Shown piece after piece: positions 12,730-25,100 of a stretch of 64,000 bases of DNA. Origin of the DNA: Aulostomus chinensis (lineage: Eukaryota; Chordata; Actinopteri; Syngnathiformes; Aulostomidae). The stretch spans positions 16,901,029 to 16,965,028 of the forward strand of contig JBBMOA010000010.1 in NCBI GenBank assembly GCA_037954235.1, in the 5' to 3' direction. A program made the position numbers and the translations under genes. How positions within the stretch are numbered: position 1 is the first letter of the stretch; each line of letters begins with the position of its first letter. The notes under the pieces were generated by a model that ran no database searches, was not told where the DNA came from, and saw only the letters and a program-made list of their open reading frames with translations.

Positions 12730-13935
12730 GAGTGAGTGTGGCTTAAAGCAAAAGAGGGTATGGATTATCATGGAAATGTACAGCACTGCACCATGAGCAA
12801 TGAACAATGTGGGCAGGAGTTGAAGGTATCACTATATGCAGATGATCTCCTCTGTTATATCTCAAGTACTTTTCTCCCTCACACTTTGTCAGTTTTGGAG
12901 CATTTTTATAACTTTACACCTCTATTAGAATGTACAAGAAAGATCTCATTAAGTGATGGGCCCTTGTTCTGTTGTAAAGATAGTATCATTGTATTGCAAA
13001 AGAGACTCACTGGCACCTTTATTCTGTTCAGTCCTTCCACTTCCGGTCATGCAGTTCCATAATAACCTATTAGTTTATTATTCTTAAAGAATCTGGATAT
13101 ATTCGAAAAAAATTTAACTTGCAGCTGTTGGCAACTTTTGGTTAAATTAATAGATTTCGATTTAATTAATGGGATATCTTAAAAAATGACATCTACCATC
13201 ATCACACTTCTATCTGTAGCTGCAAATCTGCAATTTTGTACATAATAAAGCACCCCAATTTTCACAGGCACCTGAGGATTCTACCCTATATGACATTTGC
13301 AGATTGAACCAAAGAATTAGGGAGTTATATCTGGAGTATATTATATAATCTTACTAATTACATGTCCTTTGCTTGATACAAATTTTGGGTGAATGACCCG
13401 GTGGGGTTTTATTACCAAGAGGGTGAATGGAGTTCCATTCTTGTCCAAGCCCATTAATCCTTTATGTGCTCCTAAAATGGGTTAATACAATTCAAAGTGG
13501 TGTCTTCATTATTCAAATGAAAAGATCTCAAAGATTTATCCAGATTTAGACCATAATTGCAACAGATGTACATCACATGTAGGCACTCTATTAATAATTT
13601 TTGGACTTGTCAGACTCTCTCTATTGGAACTCTATATTTGAGACCTTTATGCAGGTTTTTGGAACACCATTTAAATCCTCTACTCTAATGGGAATTTTTG
13701 GTGTCCCAAAAAATATATCCTTACCTATATAAAAACACAACTTAGTAGCTTTTGCTTCCTTAATAGTTAGACACCTTATTCTGCTGAAATGGAAGCCAGA
13801 AACACCACCAGTTTATGTTCAGGGGACCAGGGATCATATGCAGTTCCTATATTTAGAAAAAAATAAGACATACACTCAGAGGCTCAAAGTCTTATGAATT
13901 ATGGGAACTGTTTCTATTGCATGTAAGAGCTGTAA
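12730..13935 (+). pseudogene. L1-like LINE ORF2 remnant (RT motif to C-terminus)
   Basis: A strongly decayed L1-type fragment. The open part (12736-13062) contains LKVSLYADDLLCYIS, with the YADD catalytic codons at 12835-12846, followed by the SVLEHFYNFT type of sequence seen after the active site of fish L1/Tx1 elements. After that the reading frame breaks repeatedly. Near the end (about 13860-13925) another frame gives KIRHTLRGSKSYELWELF, a pattern I associate with the C-terminus of teleost L1 ORF2 proteins. Nothing upstream of about 12730 resembles the earlier RT or endonuclease, so this is a 5'-truncated copy. A SINE-B copy begins at 13959, just downstream. Confidence 0.7.
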
Positions 13936-13958
13936 AATTGTACTTCTTCCCTTAAAAT

Positions 13959-14213
13959 GGTAAATGGACTCAATTTTATATAGCGCTTTTCTACCTTAGC
14001 GGCACTCAAAGCGCTTTACAGTGTCATCTCATTCACCCATTCACACACACACTGATGGTGGAGGCTACCATGCAAGGCGCCAACCTACTCATCAGGAGCA
14101 ATTATGGGTTCAGTATCTTGCCCAAGGACACTTCGACATGGTCACCGGGGTCGAGGATCGAACCAGCGACCCTTCGGTTGCTGCCATTCTACCCCTGAGC
14201 CATGCCGCCCATG
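13959..14213 (-). mobile_element. SINE-B copy (tRNA-derived)
   Basis: On the minus strand the head reads like a tRNA, with ggcatggctcaggggtagaa (A-box region) and a ggttcgatcct B box. The body includes the reverse of cactcaaagcgctttacagt. The left end on the plus strand is ggtaaatggactcaatttta. It shares its whole structure with 37237-37495. No clear target duplication. Confidence 0.82.
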
Positions 14214-17200
14214 CCAATGGAGTCTAGATGTGGAGCATATCTGTTTAGAATCATTCATAAACCAGAGAGAGCCTGTGCTTGGCGTAGCAATGTATGGTAC
14301 TTCTACTATTATTGTCAATTACTGTGTTTTTGTTTACTTTTTCTTTGTCCAATACTTGCATTTATGTTTTCTTATTTCCTAAGATTGATAACTTGAGGAC
14401 TTCAATTGGTTACCATTATTTTTTTCCTGTTTTCAATTTTTTAAATCTGTTTTCTCTGTTGTTCAATATATTGGAAAAATGCTGACATAATTTTTTTTTT
14501 ATCTGTAAAACTTATAAATTAAGTTGTTAAAAACAAATCAGTGTGACCTTCGGGAACCTATTTTTTTGAGTGCTTAAATGTCAAAATATACCTTTTGGAT
14601 AAAGTATTACCAAATTCATGAAAGTGGACTCCTGTTGTACTTGGAGAGGAGCATGAATATACAGAGAAAAGCCAGAACTGAGTAATGAGATCCACACAGT
14701 TCAGTGTTGTCTTCCCTCTGCAGCAGAACAATGTAATTGTCACTGAAACAATCACCCCATGTCTTTTCATGCTTGATGGCATCAAGTGAATGCCCAATAT
14801 ATTTGTGCCTGCTGTTTTACATGCTCATTTCTGATATGGCAGTAATTTAACGCTGGGAAGCGAAAATCAATTGTAACCCCCCCCCCCTTATTAATTAATG
14901 GGCAAATCCCGTTGCAATTACATCTTCATAATAACTAAAAGAATATTAGATACATGCTCATTTTAAATTAATTTGTCAGCATGTCAATGGTTTATATTAG
15001 TATAAAGCATGAATTTACATGGTCTCCATCCTTTGGATTGTTATAACTGAGGTTAGCTGACGATGGCTTCTAAATGCAGTATATTGAAGTATATCTGGTC
15101 CTAGACAAAATAAGGGTTTTTGGAAAAACAAACAAAAAAACCCTCAAGATCATAGCTTGATTTTTAGTTACATGTTTTTCATTCCATTTTTGATCTGCTG
15201 TTATGCTGTTTTTATCGATTATCTGACAAATTGCAATATGTTTTCCTTTATTAATCATTTTTAGCCTGAAAGAAGGGAAACAGGTTCCAGGTTTCAAAAT
15301 ACAATCTCTCAATGTGATTCCATTTCACTCGACTGACTAATTCAGTGAAGAGACAGGGCAATCACATTCAATAATACAATGCTAAATCTGATAATAATAT
15401 TGTCGGTCATAACAGTAAAAGTTATTATTCTACAATACTTGCTTCTCGCTGGTATAATATCTAATTCCAGATGGATGGAAATTGGTAGTGTTGATTTATT
15501 TTAATGGTCGTTTTTGAGACGGTAATTACTGGTGCTGTTGAACGGTATTGGGCTATACTGAGAGGTGTTCTTAATATTTTGAACACCTGTCAGTAGAACT
15601 AGCTTACCGGAGGGTGCAGATGAAGCAGCTCAGTCAGGTACTGTAGGGGTGAACAGGTGAGCAGCTGAATGCTAAATAAATTGGAGGGTTTTGTTTTAGG
15701 ATTTTGGATGATGACTGTAGAGGCGGTGAATGTTTAAAACACTTCAATCAATCTTTTGAATTACAGGTGCAATGACACTTCGGTCTGATGCATGCAGGGC
15801 AAGACAATCCAACACACCTTTGCACATAAAGACGAGTAAAATATAGTTTGTGCGTCGCTTTTTAAATTCATCCAGGAGCCAGACATTTTTCTCTGGCTTT
15901 TTGTGTGAATTACTGAAAAACAAGGCTGGTGATCAGTGCCTTCAGTGTTTTTGGATTGCAAAATCACTTGAGCAGGGAAGCAGCACGTGTGCTGGCCGAG
16001 ATAGGATTCATCATGCTGAGTTACTGGAACCACATATTGTTCCCAGGCAGAGAAAGGAAAGTGCTGGCCAAGCAGCAGAGGAAGAGAATGACAGGCACAT
16101 GGATATGTGTTTGTACTGAAGGTTGAACACAGGCTGCTGGGAACATGCTTGCATCACTGTGTCATTTCTCACATGAATACAACTTCCCCTGGCCAATCTT
16201 CCCACTCTCTTCGCCAGTATGCTTAATTATCAGCCATTCAGGGACAAGCTGCATAATCAATCTCTTTGTATTATTAATTGTGTGAAGCTATACACAATGT
16301 ATACCCAAACACCACAATGACTTTATACAGAGGATAACAAAGGATGAACATTTTATAATAATAAATAATATCCATAGCTGATATACTGAAATGTTACTGT
16401 CACATTTATATGTGTATTTGGTTGGAGGTTCAATAACTGATATCATACTGATGCTACTAGCAAACTACTAAAAATGCCAGAAGAAGATTAACTATTCCAA
16501 CAAGAGGGAAAAGTCATGACATCACATTTGGGCCAAACTCTATTTCCCTTGCACCTGGAACTCTTTGCTCTTTGCATTTTAGTAGTTCAGTCTTTACTTT
16601 CAGGTTCATTCTCAAGTTCTTAGTTAGAAGATGAAAGCTTTATGATTGTAACAGAATTTAAAGAAAGACCATTTCTCTAACATTAAAAAAATATGTTTCA
16701 TAACAGTGTACACACACATCTTTCAACCCTGGTGTAAGCCACGTCTACCTGTTTTCTTGAATGCAACTTGAAAAACCAAAGAAACAAATGAATAAATAAT
16801 AGACTGTAGTTGTATAATAACTCTTTGAGGATGACCATGTGATTGTTTCAGCCTCTTTTTCAATACTTCTATTGTCTGATTGTAGGGCTCAATGATGAAG
16901 TAGTCTGCCACCATGAAGTAGCTTAGTAACTGAGATGAGTAAAACAGATGTTGGCTGCATCAAAAATAAGACTATCTGAATGTGTACAATATGACTGACC
17001 ATCGGCCTAAATGTTTGTCAAATTTAAAGAGCGGGTCAAGCATTCAGGCTAGAAAGAGACTTAATTGGTCAGCTGATTTTAAGGACTAAATTAAATTAAA
17101 ACTGAGCTTGCCAGATACAGTACGATCAATGAAAACATTTATTCAGTGTGTCTCAAGTCAGTGATTAAAAAGTTTTTAGGAAGGACATTGTGTGACCTGC

Positions 17201-17335
17201 TAAAGGTCTTTCCGTTTATTTTAGAAGAATCAGAAACAACTGGAATGTAAATATCCAAACAATCCTGATGAGGGGGTTGAAAATAACAAACTTTCAAGCA
17301 CCACACCACTGCTCTGTCTCTATCAGTTCAGAGTA

Positions 17336-17337
<2 letters not shown>
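14214..17337. other. Unique sequence, no feature recognised
   Basis: AT-rich with a short C run (about 14877-14887). Overlapping frames on both strands at 15761-16119 have no recognisable domain and no splice-site context, and were not called. Confidence 0.4.
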
Positions 17338-17376
<39 letters not shown>

Positions 17377-17404
17377 TGTGTGTGTGCGTGTGTGTCTGTT
17401 TGTG
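17338..17404. repeat. (TG)n microsatellite
   Basis: Dinucleotide array with a few interruptions (tgtttg, tgcgtg). Confidence 0.95.
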
Positions 17405-18344
17405 TGAGTTATGGGCTGTTGTTTTCTTGCTGATCCAGCTTCTAGCAAGCAAAGAACAGATTGTCTCAAAGGGAAGAAGAAAATTGAATAAACCAACAAG
17501 TGAGAGAGAGATTCAAGGTTGTATTGAGTTGTGTTGCCTTCATTCACGCTTAAAAAATCCGTCGTTTTACAAACACACACAAACAGAGAAGACAAATGCA
17601 CTAAAAGAGCACAAACATACTTTCAATCTGTACCTGTGTTCTCCCAACCCACAGATAGGTGTTTCATTCTTGATGTGGCCTGATTTAATCTCAGCTTTCA
17701 ACCAATGATTAAATACTACCCGCAACTGTATTCAGCTCAGCAACAGAGAGGAGCTGGCCTTTATCAGAAACAAGCCTTGGTTTCAGGAGTTGCTAGACTA
17801 AATAAACTTCACTCTTTACTCACCAGTGCTTTGTTTTGTTTTGTCTTTGTAAATCTGTAAGCCACCAGCATTTTTGAACAATTTTGCTCTGACCCCCAAA
17901 ATTTGATGCTGTGCTATATGATTACAAAAAAAAATCAAAAGAAAGAACAAAGTTTATATTTTCAGCAAAAAAAAAAAAAAAAAATCACATGCGCAGCTGT
18001 TCTGCTTTATAATCAGCACTTGAATTGGGGACATTTGATTGATGGAATTGGGGACAATTCAATTAAGGACCTGAAAAGTACATTTATGTTCTGATGTAGT
18101 AAATGGTACATATATGTACTCTTCATTGATGATTTTAGGGTACACTTTCAGAAGATGACAACAGGGAAAGAAAAAAATGATAAAACAATGTAATTTGAAG
18201 GTAAAAGGTTCAAAGTGGATTTATTTAAAGAAATGGTTATGGTTAAGTATTTTTGAGCAAAAAAAATGCTTGGAAGTGGATTTGTGCATTTAATTTTAAA
18301 AAAATGCAACGTATATTAATATAGTTTACATTTTTTGTTTTAAA

Positions 18345-18600
18345 TTAGAGTAGAGCCGCTGCTCCTTCATGTTGAGAGGAGTCAGTTGAGGTGGTTCGGG
18401 CATCTGGTGAGGATGCCTCCTGGATGCTTCCTTCAGGAGGTCTTCCAGGCATGTCCAACTGAGAGGAGGCCTCGGGCCGACTCAGGACGCACTGGAAGGA
18501 TTACATCTCTTGGCTGGCCTGTGAACGCATTGAGATTCGCCCGTAAGAGCTGGAGGACAGTCTGGGCTTCCTTGCTGAGGCTAAAAATCAATTTAGTACT
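18345..18600 (+). pseudogene. RTE-like LINE ORF C-terminal fragment
   Basis: Encodes LRWFGHLVRMPPGCFLQEVF and CPTERRPRADSGRTGR, then after a shift WRTVWASLLRLK. This corresponds to a very common teleost non-LTR element whose ORF ends with RWFGHLxRMPPxRLPxEVFxAxPTGRRPRGRPRTRW and xVWASLLRLLPP. One frameshift near 18480 separates the arginine-rich part from the original frame. The upstream RT is missing, so the copy is 5'-truncated. A SINE-A starts about 28 bp after it, and gtacc-rich repeat sequence lies on both outer sides (18090-18150 and 19025-19200). The clade name is tentative. Confidence 0.75.
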
Positions 18601-18627
18601 CTTTGGAAAGGGTCCTTTTGTCTCTAA

Positions 18628-18999
18628 GGCGGCACAGTGTTGCAGTGGTCAGCACTGTCACCTCACAGCACGAATGTTCCAGGTTTGAGTCCTGACTTGG
18701 GCACAGGATCTTTCTGTGTGGAGTCTCCATGTTCTCCCTGTGCCTGTGTGGGTTCTCTCCAGGTACTCCGGCTTCTTCCCACAGTCCAAAGACATCAAGA
18801 GGGGACGAGGCTGATTGAATACTCTAAATTGACCATAGGTATGACTGTGAGTGTGAATGGTTGTCTGTCTATATGTGTTGGCCCTGCGATGGACTGGCAA
18901 CCTGTCCAGGGTGAACCCTGCCTCTTGCCCGAAAACTGCTGGGAAAGGCTCCAGCCCCCCCGTGACCCTTAACAGGATAAGCGGAAGAAAATGGATAGA
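18628..18999 (+). mobile_element. Near full-length SINE-A
   Basis: Begins gcggcacagtgttgcagtgg, contains a degenerate B box (aggtttgagtcc), and ends gcggaagaaaatggataga. It lies just downstream of the RTE-like fragment. No target duplication was recognised. Confidence 0.85.
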
Positions 19000-19024
19000 C
19001 AAGACCCTTTACTCTCTTATTTAA

Positions 19025-19205
19025 ACATTTCTAAGAGGGTACAAGACTGTCACCAGAGGTACAATTCTGGTCTTTATAAGGTACAAACAACAATGGTACA
19101 AGTATGTACCCCCTGTTGAGGGTACAATAGCAGTACCTTTGAGGGTACCGCCCCAGTGACAAGCCTTTAGACCCTTAAAGGTACAACTGGGTACTATTTT
19201 TTTCT
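19025..19205. repeat. gtac-rich interspersed repeat
   Basis: A run of variably spaced ggtac / gtacc motifs (gaggtacaattctgg, gtatgtaccccctgttgagg, gagggtaccgcc, aaaggtacaactgggtac). It is probably one end of a non-autonomous DNA transposon. Similar short motifs at 18104-18145 may be a related piece. Confidence 0.4.
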
Positions 19206-19304
19206 GAAATTGCTGACAACACCTGGAACAAACAACAAGACTGGATCCAGATGGAAAATTTTCATTCTATAGGACAGATGATGAAAGTGCCCCATTGTTC
19301 TTCT

Positions 19305-19602
19305 CCAAAATGATCAATCTAGGCAACTGGACTCACCTCTTGTAAGTGAAGACGTTCCGCCTCTCATCAAAGAAGCTTCTAAAATTCTGGTGGGGAGTAT
19401 CAGGTATGTAACCGCCCAGGGGGGTGGTGGCAAAAACAAGTGGTCGTAAGGCCAGAACAATAGGGTCGTTCGGTGTCACCTGGGTGGTTATATACCTGAT
19501 ACTCCCCACCAGAATTTTAGAACTGAAGAAGCTTCTTGGATGAGAGGCAAAACGTCTTCACTTACAAGAGGTGAGTCTAGTTGCCATATTGACCATTTTT
19601 GA
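19305..19602. repeat. Foldback element with roughly 120-bp inverted arms
   Basis: The left arm (about 19305-19428) and right arm (about 19477-19602) are inverted copies, including acctcttgtaagtgaagacg, ctctcatc, agaagcttct and ctggtggggagtatcaggta. The loop is about 50 bp. The arms differ at scattered positions and by one short insertion. There is no coding content. The motif gaagcttcttggatgagagg recurs in many fish genomes. Confidence 0.8.
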
Positions 19603-20324
19603 GAATTACGATGACCTGGATGACTGAGAATATTCACAAATTCTGCCCCATTGCATCACACGATATAACTATATTGGGTCTCCATCAGCAGTAACTTAAT
19701 ATGACTGCTACACAGCAGAACATGAAAAGTACTGTAATACGCAGCACATATCTAACAGTACCAACATGGATGCAGAAGAAAAATCTTTTCTTTGGTCTCA
19801 CAGATATGAGTTGAATCTCTCAAAATATGTAAATTTGAAGTGGGGGAGGGAAAATGGAGTGGATTGGTGGACAGCTCTGCACGTCCAGAGCTGGCTCACA
19901 TCCTAGAGGGCAGACACAGACCACAATCAAAACGTATTTGCTGTTGCACTCCCTATTGGCCAGCAGTAGAGACAAGGAAACACCACACAGGTTGCTTTTA
20001 AGTAGTCCATAATGATGTTGATGCCAATATTTGACAGGGGAGATTTTTGCACATGCCATCTGCGCTTTGGCCTATAATCAAGTGAAACAGGGATAAATGA
20101 GGAGATATCAAGGAAAATTTCAGGGGACCAGTAGGACTAGAGCGGACACTGCCTCCTGGGACTGTTAGAACACCTTCACAAGTTTTCCAAAGCCTTCATC
20201 GATTTGTTAGCTGAATGAGTCCGCCTCATTCCTCTTCTGCTGTCAATATGAAATGAAGGATTAACTCTTGGAGATATTTTGGAACTTTTACAAATGTTTT
20301 TACATACATGTTATCTTGGGAAAA

Positions 20325-20392
20325 TGAGGATCTAACCAGCAGCCCTTTGGTTGCTAGATGGCCACTCTACCTCTGAGCCATCCCACCCCTTG
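20325..20392 (-). mobile_element. SINE-B head fragment
   Basis: Only the tRNA-like head remains: gaggatctaaccagcagccc, tttggttgctagatggcc, tctgagccatcccacccc. The rest of the element is absent. Confidence 0.65.
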
Positions 20393-20441
20393 CTTATTTT
20401 GCTATTTCTTTAAATAAAGAATAAAAAATATATATATACAC

Positions 20442-20449
<8 letters not shown>

Positions 20450-20497
<48 letters not shown>
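20450..20497. repeat. (TG)n microsatellite preceded by (TA)n
   Basis: tatatatatacacatatata runs straight into a pure TG array. Confidence 0.95.
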
Positions 20498-20499
<2 letters not shown>

Positions 20500-20984
20500 T
20501 TGTAAGATGTTTTGAGAAGGAGCAATGGACTTGGAGCTTATGAGAGGTTGTGAGTATGACTGTTTCATCTCTGAAAAATCATTGAGGCTTTGTGTGTATC
20601 ATACTGTCCAGTATTAAGAGAAATTAATGACAGTCAAACACAGTAGTAATTGTGTGTCAATGAAAACATGGCAAGAGTTGGAGATGACACTCCAGAGATT
20701 TGTCACTCTTTTGCAGAGAGTTTACACAGCAAGCCAGAGGGAGGAGTGAGTGACATCTAACTGCCTCTGTTTTTCGACATTTGAGATGTCGATGCAGGCT
20801 CCTGCCCCACAAAATCTTACAGTGCTCAGGCACAAACCAGGTCTGGTGGACATGGATTAGTAACTTTGTAGGTCTCCTTGTAACTCACAGGACGGCAGTG
20901 CAGCAGGACGTGTTGGTGCTGATGGGAGGCTGACTTTAGGGATGGGACCAGCAGCAGTAGGAGGTGCTGCCTAAAGCTTCTCCT

Positions 20985-21025
20985 CTCCCATGGAGTGAGG
21001 CTGGTAAAGCCTCACTCCATGGGAG
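20985..21025. other. Perfect 18-bp inverted repeat with 5-nt loop
   Basis: ctcccatggagtgaggct, loop ggtaa, agcctcactccatgggag. GC-rich stem in otherwise unique sequence about 940 bp below the exon at 21967. Confidence 0.92.
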
Positions 21026-21966
21026 CACCTGGTTTGCTGATGCTTGGAAGACCAAAAGGGTTGCCCTGTTGTAATGAGCTGTTATTATCGTCACAATTTC
21101 ATGGCATTGTTCTTCAATACGAAAGTGAGGAGGATTGTTTTTGCGTTTCACCTTTGCACTGATACATGGAACTGCAGATTATAATATTAACTCATCATAG
21201 ATTTATGGACACAATATATTCATAAAGGGTTGACAGTCTGCAGATGAAATAAAGGATTAAAAAAATACTACTTTTGGCCTTAGCTCATAACATATAGGAT
21301 ATAAAATTGAGTTTGCGTTTGGAAATGTTGGCTGCTAAAGAACACAGCACCATCAGGTTACATTTATCAAACAAAGCAGCTCATTTCATCATGGTGAATG
21401 TTACGTCAAAACACATTCAGTGACATTAAGCCTGAAACATGTCTTTAGATTGCTGTGTTACTGTGGTAACATCACATCTACCAACATATTATTAATGTCA
21501 TCATCTTTGGCGCTGATGTTTATGCTTTATTATGTCAGTCCTTTGGCACCTGATGGTTTCTTGTTAGCCAGTTCCATTCCAGAAGATGTAAACTTAATTC
21601 AAGGTCTTAAACCTGCAGACCATGTTTATATGCTTTATTAAGTATGTCTGACAAACATGTCATGATGAGGCAGCTAAAAAGATAAGGCTTATTTGTTCGT
21701 TTAAGCTGGAAGAGGTCCACCCAATGCACTGCTCCAGGTAGTCCTCGAGAGATAGTCAAAATGCATACTGCTTGTCTTGTGCATGTGGGATGCAGGACAA
21801 GGGATGAAAATGCAAGTCCTACTCAAAGCAGGAGTTAGGTCAACCTATCTAGTCTTGTGATACTCATCTTTTCAAGGAAATATACCATGGCCTTATGGGA
21901 TCACAGATGATATTAAATACTGACTTAAGTATCGTCTCAACATTACAACTCTTAATCCAGGCCTAC

Positions 21967-22156
21967 CTTGGTAACGCAGCAGGATGGATCTGGCCTGAGG
22001 ACTCTGGCTGTGGATGCGGATAGAAATCTGGTTACTATGGCTTCGTACCACCAACCCTCTTATCAGGATGGACTCATTGGCCAACATGGTGTTCTCCCTG
22101 TGTCCTACATCTTCAAACACCACCTTGTCTCCCTCGGATAGATTTACATTCATCAC
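21967..22156 (-). CDS. Internal exon of a SEZ6-family gene (second half of a CUB domain)
   Basis: Read on the minus strand, this 190-bp open segment follows a polypyrimidine/AG acceptor (ctttccctggcag) and ends at CAAG before gtaggc. It encodes 63 residues in phase 0 and leaves one base, so it exits in phase 1, which suits a following sushi exon because those are usually phase 1. The peptide starts VMNVNLSEGDKV, contains LANESILIRG and VVRSHSNQISI, and ends ILLRYQ. This matches the pattern I recall for the first CUB of SEZ6, SEZ6L and SEZ6L2 (NLS-x-G, LAN-x-x-LL-x-G-x-V-RS-x-x-N-x-I-S, then a hydrophobic strand ending in YQ). Two N-glycosylation sequons (NLS, NES) fit an extracellular domain. 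These proteins are brain-expressed type I membrane proteins that act in synapse and dendrite development. I found neither the exon for the first CUB half at higher coordinates nor the next sushi exon at lower ones, so flanking introns are long or those exons lie outside. The paralogue cannot be assigned by eye. Confidence 0.72.
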
Positions 22157-25100
22157 CTGCCAGGGAAAGAGAACAGAGTAGTGATGACAATTAGATCAAT
22201 GTTGCATAATTTATCAAAATAGTACCCATATGTCAGTATGGACAGCTGCAATCGAATTCTCCAGAGCTGCAGGTTCTGATTAACATTACTCAAGAAAGAA
22301 ATCACACAACCTTTTTTCAGTGTGAAAATGAAATGCAAAGATTACCATCATTCCCATTCATGAGTCATATACTGTAGCAGTGAGTCAAAATATGATCTTT
22401 TTTCATATTGCTCAGCCCTACACATTATACATTTCTCTCATAAAAAACAACAAATAAAATGTTTCCAGGGTGGAAGAGAGGCATTATTTATTATATTAGA
22501 TATATGGAACAGGTAGAAAGCTGTTAAAACAACAACACAAAAGTTTGCCTGCTACAACAATGCGTAAATTAAATGGAAATTTCACTATTTATATGGTATT
22601 TGCACTGTCCATTCACATTAAACTCACACCCAACTGCTCACACTTTGCAGCAGCAGCTCCTTACATTATACTTGGTCATTTTCAAGGCATGAACAGTCTA
22701 TTCTCTTAGAATAGCAGCCATTATTGCTGCCACTCTGTGCACCGTCATCAGCCATGTTCAGATCAGATAATAAAACTTCTCCATTATGAAAGGGCCTCGG
22801 GGCACAGGCATGCCAGTCTTCATGGATTAATTTTACATTTGCAGCTATTTGCACTTGCAATATGTGATGATGGGGTTATTGTGTGCTCAGTTGGGAGGCT
22901 TGTTTGCACTTAAAATTGACTGCCTATGAAAAAAACCCTGCAAAGCACTGACCTTACACATTCTGAATAACCCTCATCTCTGCAGTTCTAGCCCTGTCTT
23001 TCATATGATGCACACTGACATCTTAATGATAAGAGGCATCAACTACTTTGCATAAACCTCAGTCACAAATGTAAGAAATATGAAAAGCAGAGAGGACAAT
23101 GTAGAGCTCAGCGATTACACACACTAGATTGTCAGCCTGTCTCCATTGCTGATGGCACGTCTGCTGCAAAATCTTGCTTTTATCACAGCAGGAAAATCTT
23201 TATTCAGGCGTTAAAAGGAAGGAGGCATCTTGTCTTCATGTGGCCCTTCATAGATCCTATCAATTGCATCCTGTCTAACCTAGCTGTGAGATGAATATGC
23301 AGCTCCCTGGAGAAAAGCTCCCAAAGGAGGGGATATGTTTTGCATCTACTGACAAGACACTAGTGTCAGTAGTTTGTACCATGTGTCTGTCGCTTCGTGT
23401 CACCAATGGAATAAAGATTATCCTTGAATAGATATCATCATGAAATTGATATTTACAGGCTAGAGCTTTAAAATCAAATTTCACATGAATTTCCCCTTTG
23501 AGTCCTTTATAAAGTTCCTGATTTCACAAACTAAAATTAAACCTGAACATATATTTTACCTCTGGCACAGTACTGTTGTAATGAGATGAATGAAAATGAA
23601 AAGGTTGTTGTTGTTTTTTTACTCACATGGAATTTTGTATTTGTTCCACAAGTTTTCATCCCAACAAATATATTAAATTATTAATAAATATTAAATGAGT
23701 TATTCGAAATGCGGAGGATTTCTGGCATAACAATTATAAAATGTTGACCTGTATAAAGAACCAGTTACAGTTTCAATCCAGGTGTGTCCTGACTCATAAT
23801 ATGTTGTACATGTATGTTGAATGGTGGGAATATAGTTTTGCAGAAAATTACAAAATCACAAAGAAATTTACACTTGACCTTGGACTATAGAATATCATCT
23901 TTTGGCATGATTATAAGAATCATAATTTGTGTGATCAAAGTAATAAAGTTATGAAAACAGAACATACAGACAACTTGAAAAAAGAATGTGGCTATGGCTG
24001 TTGCCAGTGTGGAGCCATAGAAATACAGTAGGCATTCCACAGAGACAACTGAACCAACACTGAACACTATTTGCAGTGAGTAATATGGAGTCCAGAGGTG
24101 TTCACGATTTACCAGGAGTTATTCTGCTGTAGCAACAGCATTGGTCCCTGTTGCAGATGCACATATAGACGAGAGCCTGACTGCCTGACCCAGTATCACT
24201 AGGGCTCCATGAATCAAAGTTGGATCATGTTCTGACAAACATTACAAAATTATCCTCAGCTAGGGTGGCTTCACACAACTGGCTTAGGGCTTGCATTGGT
24301 TTCAGATAATTCAGGTTAACAATGGTGAAACCAACATTTACACTGTAATGCGTGTGTGACTGTGTGTTAAAACTGTCTACGACATCAATCAACACCTTTT
24401 GATGGTTATTTAAGAAGATGCATCACAATGCCATTGTAAGTCTGTAACCATGGTAACAACATTAGCTTGACCCATCATTTTTACTTGGCCTTTTGTGTTG
24501 ATTTAAAAAACTGAATACCTGTCAGTTTTGAGTCATTCTCAGGCAGGAAAAAGTGGCCTGCGTCAGGCTCTAATACAGAGACAAAAGCTTCTGTAGAAAC
24601 AGGGTCATGTGTGAAACCCACTACACAGTGTTATTCAGGGACAATGACGCAAAGATAAATGTCTAAAATGAGAGAGGAAATGATGTCAATTCTCACATTA
24701 TTATTGACTACATACAGTTGATGTAATATCATGTATGTACAATCCATTATTCCTTTTGGGGCCACTTAGAGAAACTTAACGTGCAGCCCACATGCAGTCA
24801 GCACTTATCCAGCCTGAACACAACATGAATGACTCACACAGGACCAGCTCAGCGGCCTCGCCACTGTGCTTGTGTATAACAAGTCATAATGTGGCGTTAA
24901 TGAACTCATGGACACAGCATCAGGATAATAGTGTGCTGAACAAAGGGCATCAGCAAGTAATCACATTATGCCTACGGGATAATAAAACACTTGAGGGAAC
25001 ACTGGGAGACGTAATCCAATTTGCTCTGGCTCCAGTCCAGCTTCTGTAGAACTGTAGCTCACAAACATAATCACGAGGGGTAAACCCACATCTGAAAAGT

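Noticed and set aside
13959..14213. tRNA gene suggested by A- and B-box-like sequence on the minus strand
   Set aside because: The tRNA-like head is joined to a SINE body, the same unit is repeated elsewhere, and a complete cloverleaf is not preserved.
19530..19556. Hammerhead ribozyme-like core (gatgagaggc ... aacgtc) in the foldback arms
   Set aside because: The core requires CUGANGA and GAAA. Here the bases before GATGA are wrong and the right arm reads CAAAAC, while the left arm (inverted) reads CGGAAC, so neither arm has a valid core.
20880..20990. Possible minus-strand exon ending at a gtgagt donor near 20889
   Set aside because: The encoded peptide has no sushi-domain cysteine pattern, and no convincing acceptor was found.
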